64,000 bases of DNA from the NCBI GenBank assembly GCA_020055645.1, contig CM034549.1, positions 20,047,930-20,111,929 of the forward strand, in the 5' to 3' direction. The stretch is from Tomocerus qinae. Its lineage: Eukaryota > Arthropoda > Collembola > Entomobryomorpha > Tomoceridae. Positions within the stretch are counted from its first letter, which is position 1, and each line of letters starts with the position of its first letter. This document shows, piece by piece, positions 1 through 17,300 of this stretch. The position numbers and the translations under genes are program-made. Under the pieces are notes generated by a model. The model made no database searches, was not told the origin of the DNA, and was given only the letters and a program-made list of their open reading frames with translations.

Positions 1-252
1 CATTATTGGGACACTTGTGGACCACATGCCATTTTGAAATCTTTAGGAGGTGGAGTAGCAAACTTCAACAAACTAATGTCTGATGGAAAAAACAAAGAAA
101 AGAAAACACCTCTTTCTGTTTATCCCGACATTACATATTGTGCATCCAATGAAATTGCAAGAGATTCTCACTTTGCTAATTTAGGTGGAATTGTCGCTTA
201 CAGAGAAAATCAAGTTGTTTTTGAAGTTATCAGTTCAATTAATTCGGATTGA
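1..252 (+). CDS. INPP1: Inositol polyphosphate 1-phosphatase, 3' end (partial)
   Basis: The reading frame is open from base 1 to a TGA at 250-252 and gives the last 83 residues of a protein whose start lies outside the window. It begins HYWDTCGPHAILKSLGGG, which matches the WD-x-C-x-PHAIL block near the C-terminus of inositol polyphosphate 1-phosphatase. In this metal-dependent, lithium-sensitive phosphatase family the Asp of that block binds catalytic metal. A second matching segment, FANLGGIVAYR, lies close to the end, as in the human enzyme. The family removes the 1-phosphate from inositol 1,4-bisphosphate and 1,3,4-trisphosphate in the cytosol. No intron falls within the visible part. A related member of the inositol monophosphatase superfamily is the alternative, but the C-terminal layout fits INPP1 best. 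The assignment is by recognition, not by a search. Confidence 0.82.
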   Translation, partial: HYWDTCGPHAILKSLGGGVANFNKLMSDGKNKEKKTPLSVYPDITYCASNEIARDSHFANLGGIVAYRENQVVFEVISSINSD

Positions 253-3135
253 TCTCTCAAATCATATACGTTTATGTCCTTTTGCATTTGTCACATTTTC
301 GCAATTCTGTGTACTATACTTTCACTTAACTATACATACTAAATTCTACTATCTATTACCTAATCAGGTAGTAAAAAAATTTTCCTGAAATTAAATTCAG
401 ACTGAAAGAAATTTAGACATTGACATTTGGACATGAAAGTACATTTTGGGGATTGGGAGGATTAATTAGAATTAGGATACGCGTGGTTGCTGCAAGATAT
501 TTTAATTGTGCTGAATCTGTGTGAATTCTGGTCTCATTGCAATTGAGTTACTTAAGACGCTATCAGCATTAAAAGTTGCTTTGGACCAACTATTGTACCT
601 GCTTTAATATGTTGAAAGTTTATCTGAACTTTTAAACCTTGCAATAAACGTTCGTGATTACAATTTAGTACGACTACTATAAACTATATTTTTCGGGGAA
701 ACCCAGCCATATTACATGACGTGAACACTGAATAGAAAAATGTACGGAAACTATAAATTCTTACATTGATGTCTTTATCCTTTCATGTTTTTGGAACTTA
801 CAACCTAGTTTTGGTGCTTCAGCGAAGACAAAGACAAAAGGAATGAAATTGTATTTGGACATCATATGCAATTTCAAGTTGGTTGTTCTACATTCTGCTG
901 GGATTCATCTGAGTATACAGCACTTTCTTTACATTGCTCCCTTTCTAAAGAAATTGACATTGTAAGGTCAAAATTTGTAAGTAATGAATTACCTAGATTA
1001 AGTAGAAGCAACTCACACTCAATTACTAACACTTCCCTTCCCTATGAAACTAGATACACAAGTAAATTATAACTAAATACAGTCCTTAATTTACAGCAAA
1101 TTAAATATTCATATGTGCACATCAACTTACTTTAACTACAACATATCTGTAATATAAAGCTATTTAAATCAACATAACTTGTTTTAGTTCGCGATGAGCC
1201 ACATTAAGGTGACATTTGTTCGGCCATTATGTAACCGACTTGGGTTTTATACTCTCTATACTAAGACTGCAGTTGATACACTGATGATATAATAACAGCG
1301 GTTAGTAAACTCCCTCTAAGTCTGTTACTGCATGGATAATGGCTTAATAAAACATTAATTAATGTATTACGGTCAGGGAGTCAGTGTGACTAACAGTACA
1401 AACCAGGGCTTGCGAACTTGGTTGTTATGAATTATGATACGAATAATTTGCTATACTGTATACAATCTCAATACAATTGTTACTATATAGGAATTGTTAC
1501 GTTTAATCACTGTAATATGTTCATAGTCGCTCTGCGGTCGTGATCTGAAATAGACTTGCAAATTTAAATCATTTGGCGAAATAAATCCTTCAGATATTTA
1601 TAGCATGAACTTGAACATGCATAGGAACCTCGAAAAGTCGATGTTAAAAGATTTTTTAAAATTTTTTCTAACCGTGAGCAGGCCAAATATTTCCTATATT
1701 AAGTATCAGTAGGAAACGAAAGCAGTTCTTAATTCACGGTTTATTCGCAAGGTTACAATTTCTGATTATCCGAACACTCTCAGAGAATTTTAACTTTCAT
1801 AGGATTTTACATCAAAACACTTTTAAATAGATAACGTTGATGGACGAACCCATTTCAAATGATTAAGAAATTCTGATACACAAACCATTACTTCCATAAT
1901 TTGACCTACAAATTACATTTACTTTTTTCCTTAAATAAACAACAAGATGAAACGGTGTGAAAAGTTTTTTCTTAGGAAATACTATGTGATGGGTCATGGT
2001 CCATGGCATGGATTATGCATCCAATTAACACCTGTGCCACGGCCACAAATCGTTAGGCCTAAATCTATATTGATGCTAAGAAACCTCAAATCAGCATGCA
2101 TTCAACAAACCCGAAATTCATACCAATGTGGTTGTAGACTGTGGACTGCAACGGACTAACGATTGTATGAAGGCAATAATTCCAGCCCCAACTGCAGCAT
2201 TTAAAGAAAATTAAATGCCATACATTTGGTAATCGTTTTGTTGGTCATGTAGATTATAGTAAGATGTCCTTGAAGGTTCATTCTAAAGTTTAGTGCAAAA
2301 TTATTTACATGCTAAGCGTGGTTATGGATTCGTGATGAATATTTAATATTCTTATTTATACTATACTCTTTCTTAGTGGAACAGTGAATGAGACGCTTTC
2401 TAGTTTAGTTTATCTCAGGTACCCGAAGTTTTCTGAGGATTAAACATGTATTCAGGACTTAACCATAGTTGTAAGCATCAATAAATAGGAAGAGGAGTAA
2501 TATTCGGCTTGCGTGGTATAAAACGGTTTATGTGGACTAAAGAGCATTAATCCAAGTTGATTAAAACACGCATGGCAAGTGGTGCACCAAAATATCGCCC
2601 AAAGTGAGCCCAAAGGTCTTTTCGTCCTGTTCATGTTCCATTCATGTCCTATCCATGACAAATTCAAGCAATTCACGCAGTTGCACTGCACATGCAAGTA
2701 GAATGGCAAGAGGATAGAGAAAAACAAAACAGAGCACGTACTAATTCTGGCAGAAAGTGAGTTTGGTTCGAGTTGGATAGAATGCCTGTGTTGTGGTGCT
2801 ACACTCGGGTTAAATAGATAAACTGCAGTCTGCTGATCATTTTCCAAGGTTTCAGTTCAGCAGCAATAGGAATGGGACAGAGTTCCAGATAGGAGTTGTA
2901 ATTTTATTTTGCTATATTATTATGCATATAGACAGGCTTCACCCCACTCATACATACATTACAGAAAGTTCTATCTAAGGATAACGAGAGGAAATCAACG
3001 AACGAACGTCTCTAGTTGAGTGACGATCCTGCTGACTAAACCGAGTTGATGGTACAACATCCTACGTTCTGTCGTCCTATCCCCGATCTTTACACACACT
3101 ACGAACCTACCCTCTAAATACAGATATTATATTGT
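253..3135. other. Non-coding: INPP1 3' UTR, intergenic DNA and enolase upstream region
   Basis: No convincing coding exon is visible. The first few hundred bases are probably INPP1 3' UTR. The stretch from about 2600 to 3130 is somewhat less AT-rich and directly precedes the proposed first enolase exon, so it is the likely enolase promoter region. I see no clear TATA box or initiator. The longest open frame here (2452-2847, minus strand) opens on TTG, not ATG, and shows no family resemblance. Confidence 0.5.
643..648 (+). promoter_or_regulatory. Candidate polyadenylation signal of INPP1
   Basis: A canonical AATAAA lies about 390 bases after the INPP1 stop codon, in AT-rich non-coding sequence. 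It is the first good match downstream of the stop. Such hexamers are frequent by chance at this base composition, so the call is tentative. Confidence 0.35.
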
Positions 3136-6218
<3,083 letters not shown>

Positions 6219-6366
6219 ACACATTTAGATTACAGATTAAAATCATTAGAAATCTATAAAGAGAAAGATTATATTATATTCAGGTTCAGAAGGAGCTTAC
6301 AGACTCATTGTCAATAGAAATAATGTATGAGTATAGGCTCCTAGCACCAATAGTGTTGTGTTGTGA

Positions 6367-6372
6367 AATAAA
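6367..6372 (+). promoter_or_regulatory. Candidate polyadenylation signal of enolase
   Basis: AATAAA lies about 150 bases after the enolase stop codon, a normal 3' UTR distance for a compact gene. No competing hexamer lies between the stop and this site. Confidence 0.5.
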
Positions 6373-7937
6373 AGGATTGAGTTATGAGTATATCTACACA
6401 TATACATAGTCATGTCTATTACACAGAACTGAATTCTATAACATTTTATGATGACCATCATGTGTGTGTGTGTATCTAAATAAGTCAATTTCAATTGCTC
6501 ATGCATAAACTATTTGCATAGAAAATATATAATCCATGTTAAAAGCAGGTTAAAAGCATATATTATAAATATAGAAGACCAAGGTCACATTGTGGCTAAT
6601 AGAATGTAATGAATATAAAAATGATTTGGTTAGATTGATATGGCTTCTGTGACTGGAACTCAGTCAGACAAGACAAAATAACTTTGTGCATTTCTGCATT
6701 TGATAAGTACAAAATTATTACTTGTTTTTCCGTCTTTCCAAATGGTTACTGCTAGTCTAAACTTAAACGGAGTGTCTATTTATTTTTTGCTAAGGATTTG
6801 CTTTGTATTGTTTTCTGCGTTAGGTATTACAGTTTATGTATTATCAGATAAACTGCAATTTTTATTTGCAGTATACATATATATGCAAATTAAATAGGAC
6901 AATATGACGTAAATACATCTATTGTGCACACTATCTACAGTATTAATTTTTTATGGCAAAACATGTTGTGCAATGTAAATAGTAAAGCCTGCCTTCATAT
7001 AAACTAAATGCACTTATCTTATGATGAATAATACCATTGGCGATTTTAGACATCGGTTGTTGACGATATCAGCAAAACGGATTACACAACCCAAGTACAA
7101 ACTTCCTGTCCCCGGTAGACAACAAAAATTCTTTCTGCTTTATGGTACTGGTATTTGTTTGATGCTAAAAATACAAAGGAGAGAATTCGCTGTGGTTTGT
7201 ACTCTCAAAAGCCAGTATTTACTAGGTTGCGACGTTTAGTAATCGATCACGAAACTATTTCATTGATAAACGGTAAACTATTTCTGCTGCTCTTTTTAAA
7301 AATAATTATTAAATCTTATTAGATTCGTAAGAAACCCCGTAGAAATTTATTTTCATAGTTCCTTCTATAGAATTAAGTATCTTTCTACATGATACAATTG
7401 TGTCGATTGCTCTCTACTCTCTTCAGCTATGCAAATGTTTCAGGTAAATATACAGGAATAGAAAAGAATGAGACTTTTTTCTCCCACACATGTCATGTCA
7501 TATACATCTCACACTCACATAACATAATATGACCATGGGCCAGACCATGGGCTATTTCTTTTAACTTACGGCCATAAATCCATTATCATGGGTATTTTGG
7601 GTATCGAAATTGTTTATGTGAGAGTGGGGATGAGAATTGGGCTCAATGAGACAAAAAACTACACAAACTGCGTAGACTTCCTTGCACGGTAAACAAGAAT
7701 AGTGGGACTTGGAATGGGAAAGGAAATAATATACGTTCCGGTCGGATTCGGGATACTACTAATCCAGCTGTGGTTGATTGATTGAGTTGAGATTAAGTGC
7801 AACAGCAACAAAATCTTCTCTTGTCCCTTGCTTGGCTATCATTGTGATAAGTCATGTCATGTCAATTGGATTACTAATTGAATAGAGTAGATTGTGATAT
7901 TTGGTGTATATAAGTTGTTTGAAATGTCTACTTATAA

Positions 7938-8070
7938 TATTTTTAGTATTCGATGTTAGACAGTTTTGTTATGTTCATAGTTGATTGACAGATGTAGGTG
8001 GTAGACTGGTAAATATACTATTTTTAGTATTAGACAGTTTTAATTGTTATGTTCATAGTTGATTGACAAT
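7938..8070. repeat. Imperfect tandem duplication, period about 81 bases
   Basis: The segment beginning TATTTTTAGTATT at 7938 recurs at 8019. Both copies then share TTAGACAGTTTT and a longer run around GTTCATAGTTGATTGACA. The copies differ by a few small insertions. It lies in the presumed promoter or 5' UTR intron of ZNFX1. Confidence 0.75.
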
Positions 8071-8319
8071 GCAAATAGGTGACTCATATAAGTACAAAAG
8101 TACATTTCAACATAGCATCTACCAATTTATACAATTTTTGTTTGATCACGGTTTAATATTTTTCCTTTGCGCTTGTTTTTGCGACAGGGTGAAAGCAGCA
8201 TCAAAGAACGGCCTCTTCTACCTCTTTTAGCCTATGTACCTGTGTACCTGTTAGCGTTATGGAAAAAAGTCAAGATTAACAATCATATTTGTGTCTTGGT
8301 ACGTATAAACTAAAATAAT

Positions 8320-11300
8320 ATGGATGGAAATGGTGGAAGAGTGCATGGTCGTGGTCGGGGAAATTACAGGGGACGTGGCCTTGGTCGAGGTCGAAATACA
8401 GTCCCACCACAACGTAACCACGACCAAAATGCAAATTCAGCAGTTGAAAGCGAAAATTCAAGTAGCGGTCGAAATGACAATCGCCAGAATAAGTAATTTA
8501 TTGAAATAAATGGTCATTTGCAGTTGTACCTATGTATTTTATAATAATCTGTAATTATTGCTAATGTTCTTTTTTCTGACCAGAGTTTTTGGCTTTAAAC
8601 GGCTTCACGGGTTTTTGGAAACTAATCCTGATGACGTAATTATGGCAGTAGACAGAAATATCAAAGATTGGGAAGAACTTTTAGGATCCGACGAACTGTG
8701 TAGACCAAATTCTGATGATTTTTTAGTATTAGTGATTCATATCGTTGGAGAGAAGATTTGTGCTAACGACTGCAATGTTCCAAGACAGCAAACCAATGTC
8801 CTCTCTAAATCACTGAATGAAAGCTATATTACCAAATTGAAGGATAAATTAAATCGAATCTGTATGGGGACCGATAGAGAACCACAGCGGAAGCGTCGCA
8901 ACAACTCAGCGTAAGTCGTTTAGGTGGAGAGGATGATGTACAAATTAATTGTAATAATTTATAAATCGCTTTAATCCATTATAATGCTTTATTGCTTTGT
9001 TTACTAGAAATCCCTTACAGGTGGATAATTCTGATCTCAAAGTTCTTAATAATATCCACGCGTTTTACAATTTTGTTGCCCAAAAAATGCCAAAAAGTGC
9101 CTTGGATTTTCTTAAAACATCAATTCCAATTGCAATGGGAGCTGCTTCTGCTTTGGATGATGTAGATCCGGTGGACCAAGTTAAACTATGTGAAAACTTC
9201 CAAAACCTTTTAAAGCTATTTAAAACCTTGAACGAAAAAAAAGAAAAGGAAGAACAAGTACTAGAGAGGAGAAAGAGATATGGCTTGACTAAAGAGGAGG
9301 AAGATGAAATGCATGAAATGTCTGCTCCTGATGATTATAAAGATATTCCGATTACCCCAACTATTGACGAGATTTTGTCAACTCAAGAACCATTTCTTCG
9401 TACTAATAAAGAAAGTGGAGCATATCAAGACGCCAACCATTATTTGGATGTGCAATACAGATTATTAAGGGAAGATTTCGTCCAACCTCTGAAAAAAGGA
9501 GTTCAGGACTTTATAAAAAATAGGTTAGTCTTCTTGACATTTTTTAAGCTTCATTTACAAAGCTAATAGAGGTACGGTGTAATTGATATCATCTTTCAAG
9601 GCATGACTATTTGATCGGGAGAAAACGAATGCCATTGGGCACTGTAAGAATTTACAAAAATGTGGTGATCATTCGTGCTGAACTTATAAAAGAGACGTTT
9701 ATTTACAACATACAACTAAGTGAAGAAGACTACAAGAAAATCAGATGGAATAAATCCAAACGATTACTTACTGGCTCCCTTCTGGTCCTCACATGTGATA
9801 TGTTTAAGACTGCTTATTTTGCCACAGTAGCTAATCGAGACGATAAAAAAATCCAGAAAGGTATAATCGGCATAAAATGGGAAGGCTGCCAGCCAATTTG
9901 GAACCGAAGACAAGAATTTCTAATGGTAGAATGTGAAGTATATTTTGAGGCATATCGGTGAGTATGTTCACTCTGGTCCTAATATGAAATATGAATACAA
10001 CAATAACAGTAGATTTTTGTTTTTGAAAAAAGTATTTGAATTCTGAAGGTTGTAACATTGAATAGAACTTAGTGAATTTATATTGACTTAAATCTTTGAA
10101 ACTAAGAATTTCTATTCGGAATAACAGTAGATTTTTGTTTCTGAAAAGTGAAAAGTATATGAATTCTGAAGGCTGTAATATTGAGTAGGACTTTATGTGA
10201 TTATAATGTCTTAATCTTTGAAACTAAGAATATTTATTCGGCTAATGAATGTCCTTTTCTTGCAGACACACCCTCCAAATACTAAAGTCTTTAGAATTGG
10301 ATAGATTTCCCATGTATAAATTCATTGTGGAATCTTCATCGGAAGTTCAAGCACCATCTTATCTTAGGAATGCAACTTCTTTACTTAAGCTGAAATCTCG
10401 GTATGGAGAAGATGCCTATTTAGACCCTTTAGTCGCAAATCAGTGGCTAGAAGCAACAGAACTTGGCTTAGATGAGAAACAATATGAAGCCTTCAAAGCT
10501 GCCTTGACGAAGGAATTTGCTATAATACAGGGCCCGCCAGGAACAGGGAAGACATTTTTAGGTAATTGTAGCTTAATATTGTGTCACATCGGTTAAAATT
10601 CTCACAGTTTGACTTTTTTAAATGTTTTACATCTACAATTGCATCACCGGTGTAATATTTAGGATTAAAAGTTACTGAGGTACTTCTAAATAATATGGAG
10701 CTTTGGAAAACTGCCGTCACCGGACCAATATTGGTCGTTTGCTACACCAATCATGCATTGGATCAGTTTATGGAAGGAATCCTTAAGGTCTTTCAGTCGA
10801 ACAACCTGACTCCTTCAATGATTAGAGTTGGTGGACGTTGCCAGTCTGAAGTATTGGAAACATTCAGTTTAGCCCGTCAAAGACGCTTGCCGCGTCATAA
10901 TACCCTTGGCAAAAATTATTACGCAAGTAAAAGTAATGCTATAAGAGAAGTTCGTGTGCTGCAAAATGATCGTGCTGAGTTAATGACGGAATTCATGGGT
11001 CTTAACGATTTGAAAGGTAAAACGGGTGAAACTTAATGAAAATATTTTACTCAAAATTATAGATACTAGGTAGTGAGTGGGTAAACCCTTCCTGAGAATT
11101 TTGTATTTTCCATCAACCATGCCATTTTCTTATTATGGTGACGACTTACGAGGGATGATGTACTACGTACCTGTCCGTTGCCAAAATCAAATTAATGTAT
11201 TTCTGATATCACTTTCCTTTCTTTCGCCTTTATGTAAATTAAGAAATGAAGTTTTATTATGCTTTTTGGTTTTTGGTGTTAAAAGGAAAAAATGTTTTAT

Positions 11301-14300
11301 TCCTAATTAATCCTAATATGTTAAAGTGAGAGCTTAAAGCTTCTTATTCATATGACATTTATACGTAAAGAGGAAAATGTCATTAAACGATGAAAGTAAC
11401 TTTTCAGTTAGATGATAGCAATATAATTATAATTTTTTGTGCCGTGTAAATTGTTTTTATAGTTTAATGCAGTTTGTGCTTTCCAGGAATTATTGATTTT
11501 GAACAACTGAAGGTGTGGAGCACAATGGAAAACGAGCTTCCAAGCACCATTTGGAATTGTTTTCGAAATCTAAACTGGTTCGGCGTGACTGATGTTCTTT
11601 TCTCCATTGATTTTTCATCAGAAAGAATGATGAATGAGTGGTTCAAAAGAAAGCCTGTTTCTGCACGCGTGGAAAACCATAATCAAGCATTTAATCCTAA
11701 TTTAGGCCAACGAGCAAACGGTCTAAATGCAGAAGAAGAATCCGACGATGAAGACTACGATTTGGATGAACTTATGGCAAATCGTATGATAGAAGACGTA
11801 TACGCTGAAGCTGAGACAACAGCTCCAAAGAATGTTGGACATCATTTAGCATATCTTCCAGAATTCTCAATTCTCAATATTCAGAAATTGATTGGTGAAG
11901 TCAGTGCTAGTCGATTCGATACAGAAAAGTCCGAAAAGCAAACCAATATCAGAAGAACTAAATTGCAACAGTGTGACCAAAAGTTAAAAATTCTCAAAAA
12001 CAAACAAGATTTCATTGATAAGTTGTTTAGTTCTTACTGTCAAGGTGTGTTAGAACTAAACGATGTGGAAGCAATTATTTTGGAAGCAAAAACGGGTATC
12101 AATTTTAATCCTTTTACCTTATCCCGACTTGCCAAGTGGTCCCTGTTTTTTAATGTCGTCGAACGTGCGAAAACATTAACAGTCGAGCGAATTAATGAAG
12201 TGGAGCAGGAGTTAATTGACGCAGAAAAAACATTGCAGGAGCTTTTAAAGTTGGGGGATGGTCATCTACTTATGCAAACAAAAGTTGTGGGAATGACTAC
12301 CACAGGCGCTGCAAAATATAACGATTTGTTGAAAATAATGAGATCTCGAATTGGTAAGATGTAAGATTTGTGTATCAGTATCAGTAGTACCATTAATCGC
12401 TTAATTGGAGTATTTGTATCTGTATCTATGCTTAAACATTTGAGTTCGTTTATTTTTCAGTGATTGTCGAAGAAGCAGCAGAAGTTTTGGAAGCCCACAT
12501 TGTGACTTGTATTACACAGTATTGTGAACACCTAATTCTTATTGGTAAGAGGAAAAATTTGTACTTGTAAAGCCATAAAGTTTTCAAAATTAATTTCTAT
12601 GTGTTCCATCAGGCGACCATCGTCAGTTGCGTCCAAGCACAACTGTCTATGATTTGGCTACACATTACCATTTAGATTTATCACTATTTGAAAGAATGAT
12701 TAACAACAATCTGAACTGGTACCAATTGAGGGTGAGTCTCCAAATATGTACTATCATACTTCCATCAGTTTAACAAAAGAGGAAGTTTGTGTAAATATGT
12801 TTGTTATTTTATAATACGCAGATGCAACATAGAATGCGGCCGGAAATAGCCAATTTGGTCGTTGGTACCATTTATGAGCACCTCGAAAACCATGAATCTG
12901 TAACAATGTACCCTTCTGTTTCTGGTGTTCGGAAGAATTTGTTTTTTATTACTCATCAAGAACAGGAAAAGTCGGTTAGAGTTTTATATTATGTAGACTG
13001 TGCATACTTTTTATTTGTAAACGTAAACTTGCAGACAATAGTTAGTTTATATATGCATTTTAATATACTGTTTGCAGGAAAGTGATTCTACGAGTAAGTC
13101 TAACGTACACGAAGCTAAATTTCTTGCCTTATTATGCCGCTATCTAGTTCTTCAGGGATATCAAACGGATCGTATAACTGTGCTTACAACGTACGTTGGT
13201 CAAATGTTTTTGTTGAAGAAAGAAATTGGTGTGTTTCCCACTTGCAAAGGAGTTCGAGTGACATGTGTCGATAATTTTCAAGGGGAAGAAAACGACATCA
13301 TATTACTCTCTTTGGTTCGTAGTAATGAACAACAAAAAATCGGGTTTCTCAATATTGACAATCGTGTGTGCGTTGCAATTTCTAGAGCGAAGTAAGTAAA
13401 ATTACTATTAAATCTTGGTACGTAAATAATGAATCCGTTTCAACAATGATCCAATCTTAATGCTAGTCTTATTTGTACTTTACAAGTTAATTCTATTTTA
13501 TTTAGACATGGTCTGTACATATGTGGAAATATGACAATTCTGTCGTCTAAAAGTAAAACGTGGCTTAAAATCAAAAAGAAATTGGAAGTAAGGGGGGAAA
13601 TTGGAGAGCAAATAGACTTTGAATGTCAGAATCATGGTACGATTACTAGCGTCAGCTCTATATCTGATTTCAACAAGGTCACTGAAGGAGGTTGTCTTAT
13701 CCCTTGCGACACTACTTTGACATGTGGTCACAAATGTAGACTGGTATGTGTAAATTGCAATTCGTGAGTCGATTATAACCACAAATAATAGCAACACTAC
13801 AATGCAAAAATGGGGATATTAATATAAATGGTCATCAAATTATCAAGTGAAATGGCGATGGTTTTTGTTTTTAATTTTTAAATTTTTACTGGTTTTCAAC
13901 TAATTGTTACAGGTCTGTCATATAATGGACCGAGACCACACTGAATATAAGTGCTTGCTAAAATGCGAAAAGAGATGCGCAAATAATCACCAATGCAAGG
14001 GTCTATGCCACCAAAAATGTAAACCTTGTACAGTCCCCATGGACAAAATTCTTCAGTGCGGCCACAGCAAAATTTTAGCTTGTCATGTTTCAGAAGCATC
14101 AGTAAATTGTATGGAGGCTGTAGAAAAGACTCTAACCTGTGGACATAAGGAAATGATGGCATGTTTCAAAAGCCCAACGGAAATTGAGTGCCGTGTGATT
14201 GTCACTAAAACTCTTAAATGTCTTCACCAGAAAGATGTGGAGTGCCACAAAGATGTTGATATGATAACATGCAGGGTAAATGTAATGAAACAGCTACCGT

Positions 14301-17300
14301 GTGGTCATGAGCAAGAAGCCCATTGCTTTTTGAGTTCTGATGTCATAAGATGTGAAACAATTATCGAAAAAGTTTTTGATTGTGAACATAAGGTACACGA
14401 AGTAAACAATCTCATGAAAAAAATTATAAATTGGATTTTAGGTGTTTCCTATGCCTATAATAATAAAAATATTGTCCTTTTTTGACCAAACAGGTGGAGT
14501 TAAAATGCTGTGACCGGGCTAAACCCCGTGACTGCAAAAGTAAATGCACCACAAGACTTAATTGCGGTCATGCTTGTACCAAATTTTGTCATGTAAAAGA
14601 AGATCCTAATCATCTCACTTATGTCTGCAAAAAGAGATGTAACCGCAAATGTCCTGCTGGTATGAAAATTATATTATGTGTTAATCACAAAATAAATATG
14701 ATAAATATTAGGGCGGAAGTTAATATTGTACATCGCTGTTTAATTTAAGGTCTGCATGACTGTAAAGTTAACCATCCGTGCAACACACCGTGTAAACCAT
14801 GCTTAGTTAAGGTGGACAAGCAACTTGCTTGCGGTCAAGGCAATCACCGTATGGAACTGGAATGCAGCTTTGACATTGAAGAACAAATATGCTTACATCC
14901 CTGTGAAAAAACTTTGGAACCTTGCAAACACAAGTGTCAGAATCTCTGCTCTCAACCTTGTTATCCTTGCATGGTAATGGAGTTTATGGTGTATTTTAAT
15001 TTATATGTACAGATGAATTACAAAATCAGAATTATTTCGAACAAGAATAGAGTCTAAAATATTTATTTAGATGAAGTGCCTTTATTTATGAAAATGTAGT
15101 TAAGAATGAGTAGTTAAGATAGTCATTTATTAGTTATGAATATGAATTTTGTTATTGTGTAACTCAATGTGTAATTAGGTGGAAGTTAAACAGAGGTCTG
15201 TTGATTGTGGGCATTATCAAAACATTCCATGCAGTGAATATGCATCGAAAAGACGATGTGAAGAACGTGTTAGACCGAAATTACCGTCCGCCTGTATTCA
15301 TGATACTTTAGTACCTTGTCGGCTTTCTGAAATCGGTAAAATAACCAGCTGCTTAATTTTGAAATTAGTAAATAGAATTACGTTTTACACACAGAATTTT
15401 ATTATACCTACTAGTATATAGACTAGAAGCACGAAGCGAGCCAGGCGAGTGGATAATTACCACTTGCCTGGCCCCAGCGCCCCTTGTGTGACGTTGGGAG
15501 TGCGAACTAACCAGTAGAACACAGCAGAACACTACAACTTGCACTTCGCTCATCATCATGATTGGTGTGTTTGTATTTTCTTGGCTCGCGGCTGACGATT
15601 GCACTCAAATGTCGCCACACAAGCCGCCAGCTAAACTGTACAGTATGTTGGACAAGGCCTAAAGCAGAAGGCAGAGGCTTTGGTTTTACATAACATTTTT
15701 ATTACAGTACAACCAAAAGATGCTGTTCAATTTTGTGAGTTTCCATGTGGAGAATTGTTTGATGAAAAAACTGGTGGTTGTGGCCATCGCTGCAAGGGTA
15801 CATGTTCTGAATGTGAGCAAGGAGGAATTCATTTAAAATGTCAACAAGATTGCAAAAGGCCTCTAGTATGCGGTCATATGTAAGTGTTTCGTAGTTGAGG
15901 TTTCTACATTTGTTATTAAAATTTAGAAAAACTTGCCATTCTCCCTTTTTTTCTCACTAGTTTGTAATTTGTGTAATAATGTATTTTTTGATATATTTAT
16001 TGCAGTTGTGCATTTCCATGTGGAAACTGCCCTCCGTGTGAACAACCTTGTAGTATGAAATGCGAACACAGTGAATGTAAAAGAATCTGTGGAGAACCAT
16101 GCATTGGTTGTAATGTAAGTAGTTCTGAAACATTCTAGTGATTCATTGATGTTGTTAACTTATTTTAAAGCCAATATTTAAACTAGTTGAAAATTTCAGA
16201 CTGCATTTATACTAAATTATGTACATAATAATACATACACTATTGTTATTGTGCATCAATTTTATTAGAATACTATTTAGAAGCGTACTTTTTTGCTTTA
16301 CTATATTTCGTTAACCGATAAGCGTGTGTGAAGAAAGATGTGATTTTCAATTAGATCTTTTTATGTCACAGGAGAAATGTACATATGGTTGTGCACATCG
16401 ACGTTGCTCAAAATTGTGCCGACAGCTATGTGATATTGGACCCTGTGAGGAACCTTGCCCCAAAAAGATTACTAAATGTGGTCATCCATGCGTTGGTAAG
16501 TTTGTTGTTCAGTTTGCTAATATTCTGTTATAAATCTTGGTTACAATTTTTATTGTTTGCAATTATTATAACAATCTTGTATTGATGACTTTTGTGGATC
16601 CGATTCCCATTGAGATACTACATTACTATTTCAACCATAAATAGGTTTTTGCGGAGACTCTTGCCCTCCCTTGTGTCGCATTTGCGATTATGATGAGCTT
16701 ACTGAAATGCTCTTTGGCTTTGAAGAGGACGAAGATGTGAGGTTAGATAACTTTGTCACTCCCAAAATACTTTTATTTCACTTCATGATCTAAGATTTAC
16801 TCATAATAATTTTTATACCATAATATTATATCCACTTTTTAACATTGGTATTAATTGGTTAAATCAATTTTAAGGTTTGTGTATCTCGAGGACTGTAAAC
16901 ATACTATTGAAAGTCAAGGAATGGACACTTGGATGAAGAACAATGAAGAGCATGGGGAAATTGCTGCAAAGCAGTGTCCTAAATGTAAAACATTGATTCG
17001 CTCGACAAAAAGATATGGAAATATTATAAAAAAGGACTTAGAAAATGTTATGCAAGTCAAAATCAAAATCTTTGGAAATCAAAAAACTGTTGAAGATAAA
17101 CTAACCGTCTGGGTTACAAAGTTGCATTGGGACGAACCCAATAGGCAATGGGAAAGGTCACTTCCTGTTTTGAGAGATTATCTTTTAAAAAAGTTGGCAG
17201 ACATTGTTCCACAAGGAGCAGGCGTAAATGAACGGAAAGAACGGATCGTTCCTAAAATGGTAATTTTTAAGTCACTCATTAAATATGTGAAAGTCGTTTG

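Larger units (their letters stand above)
6219..8319. other. Non-coding: enolase 3' UTR, intergenic DNA and ZNFX1 5' region
   Basis: No coding exon is supported. The left end is enolase 3' UTR. A (TG)6 run sits at 6461-6472. A tandem duplication at 7938-8070 lies shortly before ZNFX1. A pyrimidine-rich acceptor-like site ending in GACAG at about 8187, 130 bases before the ZNFX1 ATG, suggests that the last 5' UTR exon of ZNFX1 begins there, with its promoter further upstream. Short frames at 6700-6897 and 7021-7239 look like chance. Confidence 0.45.

Noticed and set aside
2452-2847. 131-codon open frame on the minus strand between INPP1 and enolase
   Set aside because: It opens on TTG with no early ATG, shows no recognisable domain and lacks clear exon boundaries. 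At this length one such frame by chance is not surprising.
15365-15604. 79-codon minus-strand frame in ZNFX1 intron 16
   Set aside because: It starts on GTG, coincides with the foldback repeat and has no protein-like features. The open frame is a by-product of the GC-rich repeat.
16324-16371. Earlier start for ZNFX1 exon 19
   Set aside because: The frame is open upstream, but the previous exon ends at phase 0 and the good pyrimidine-tract acceptor ends at 16371. The alternative AG at 16321-16322 would break the phase.
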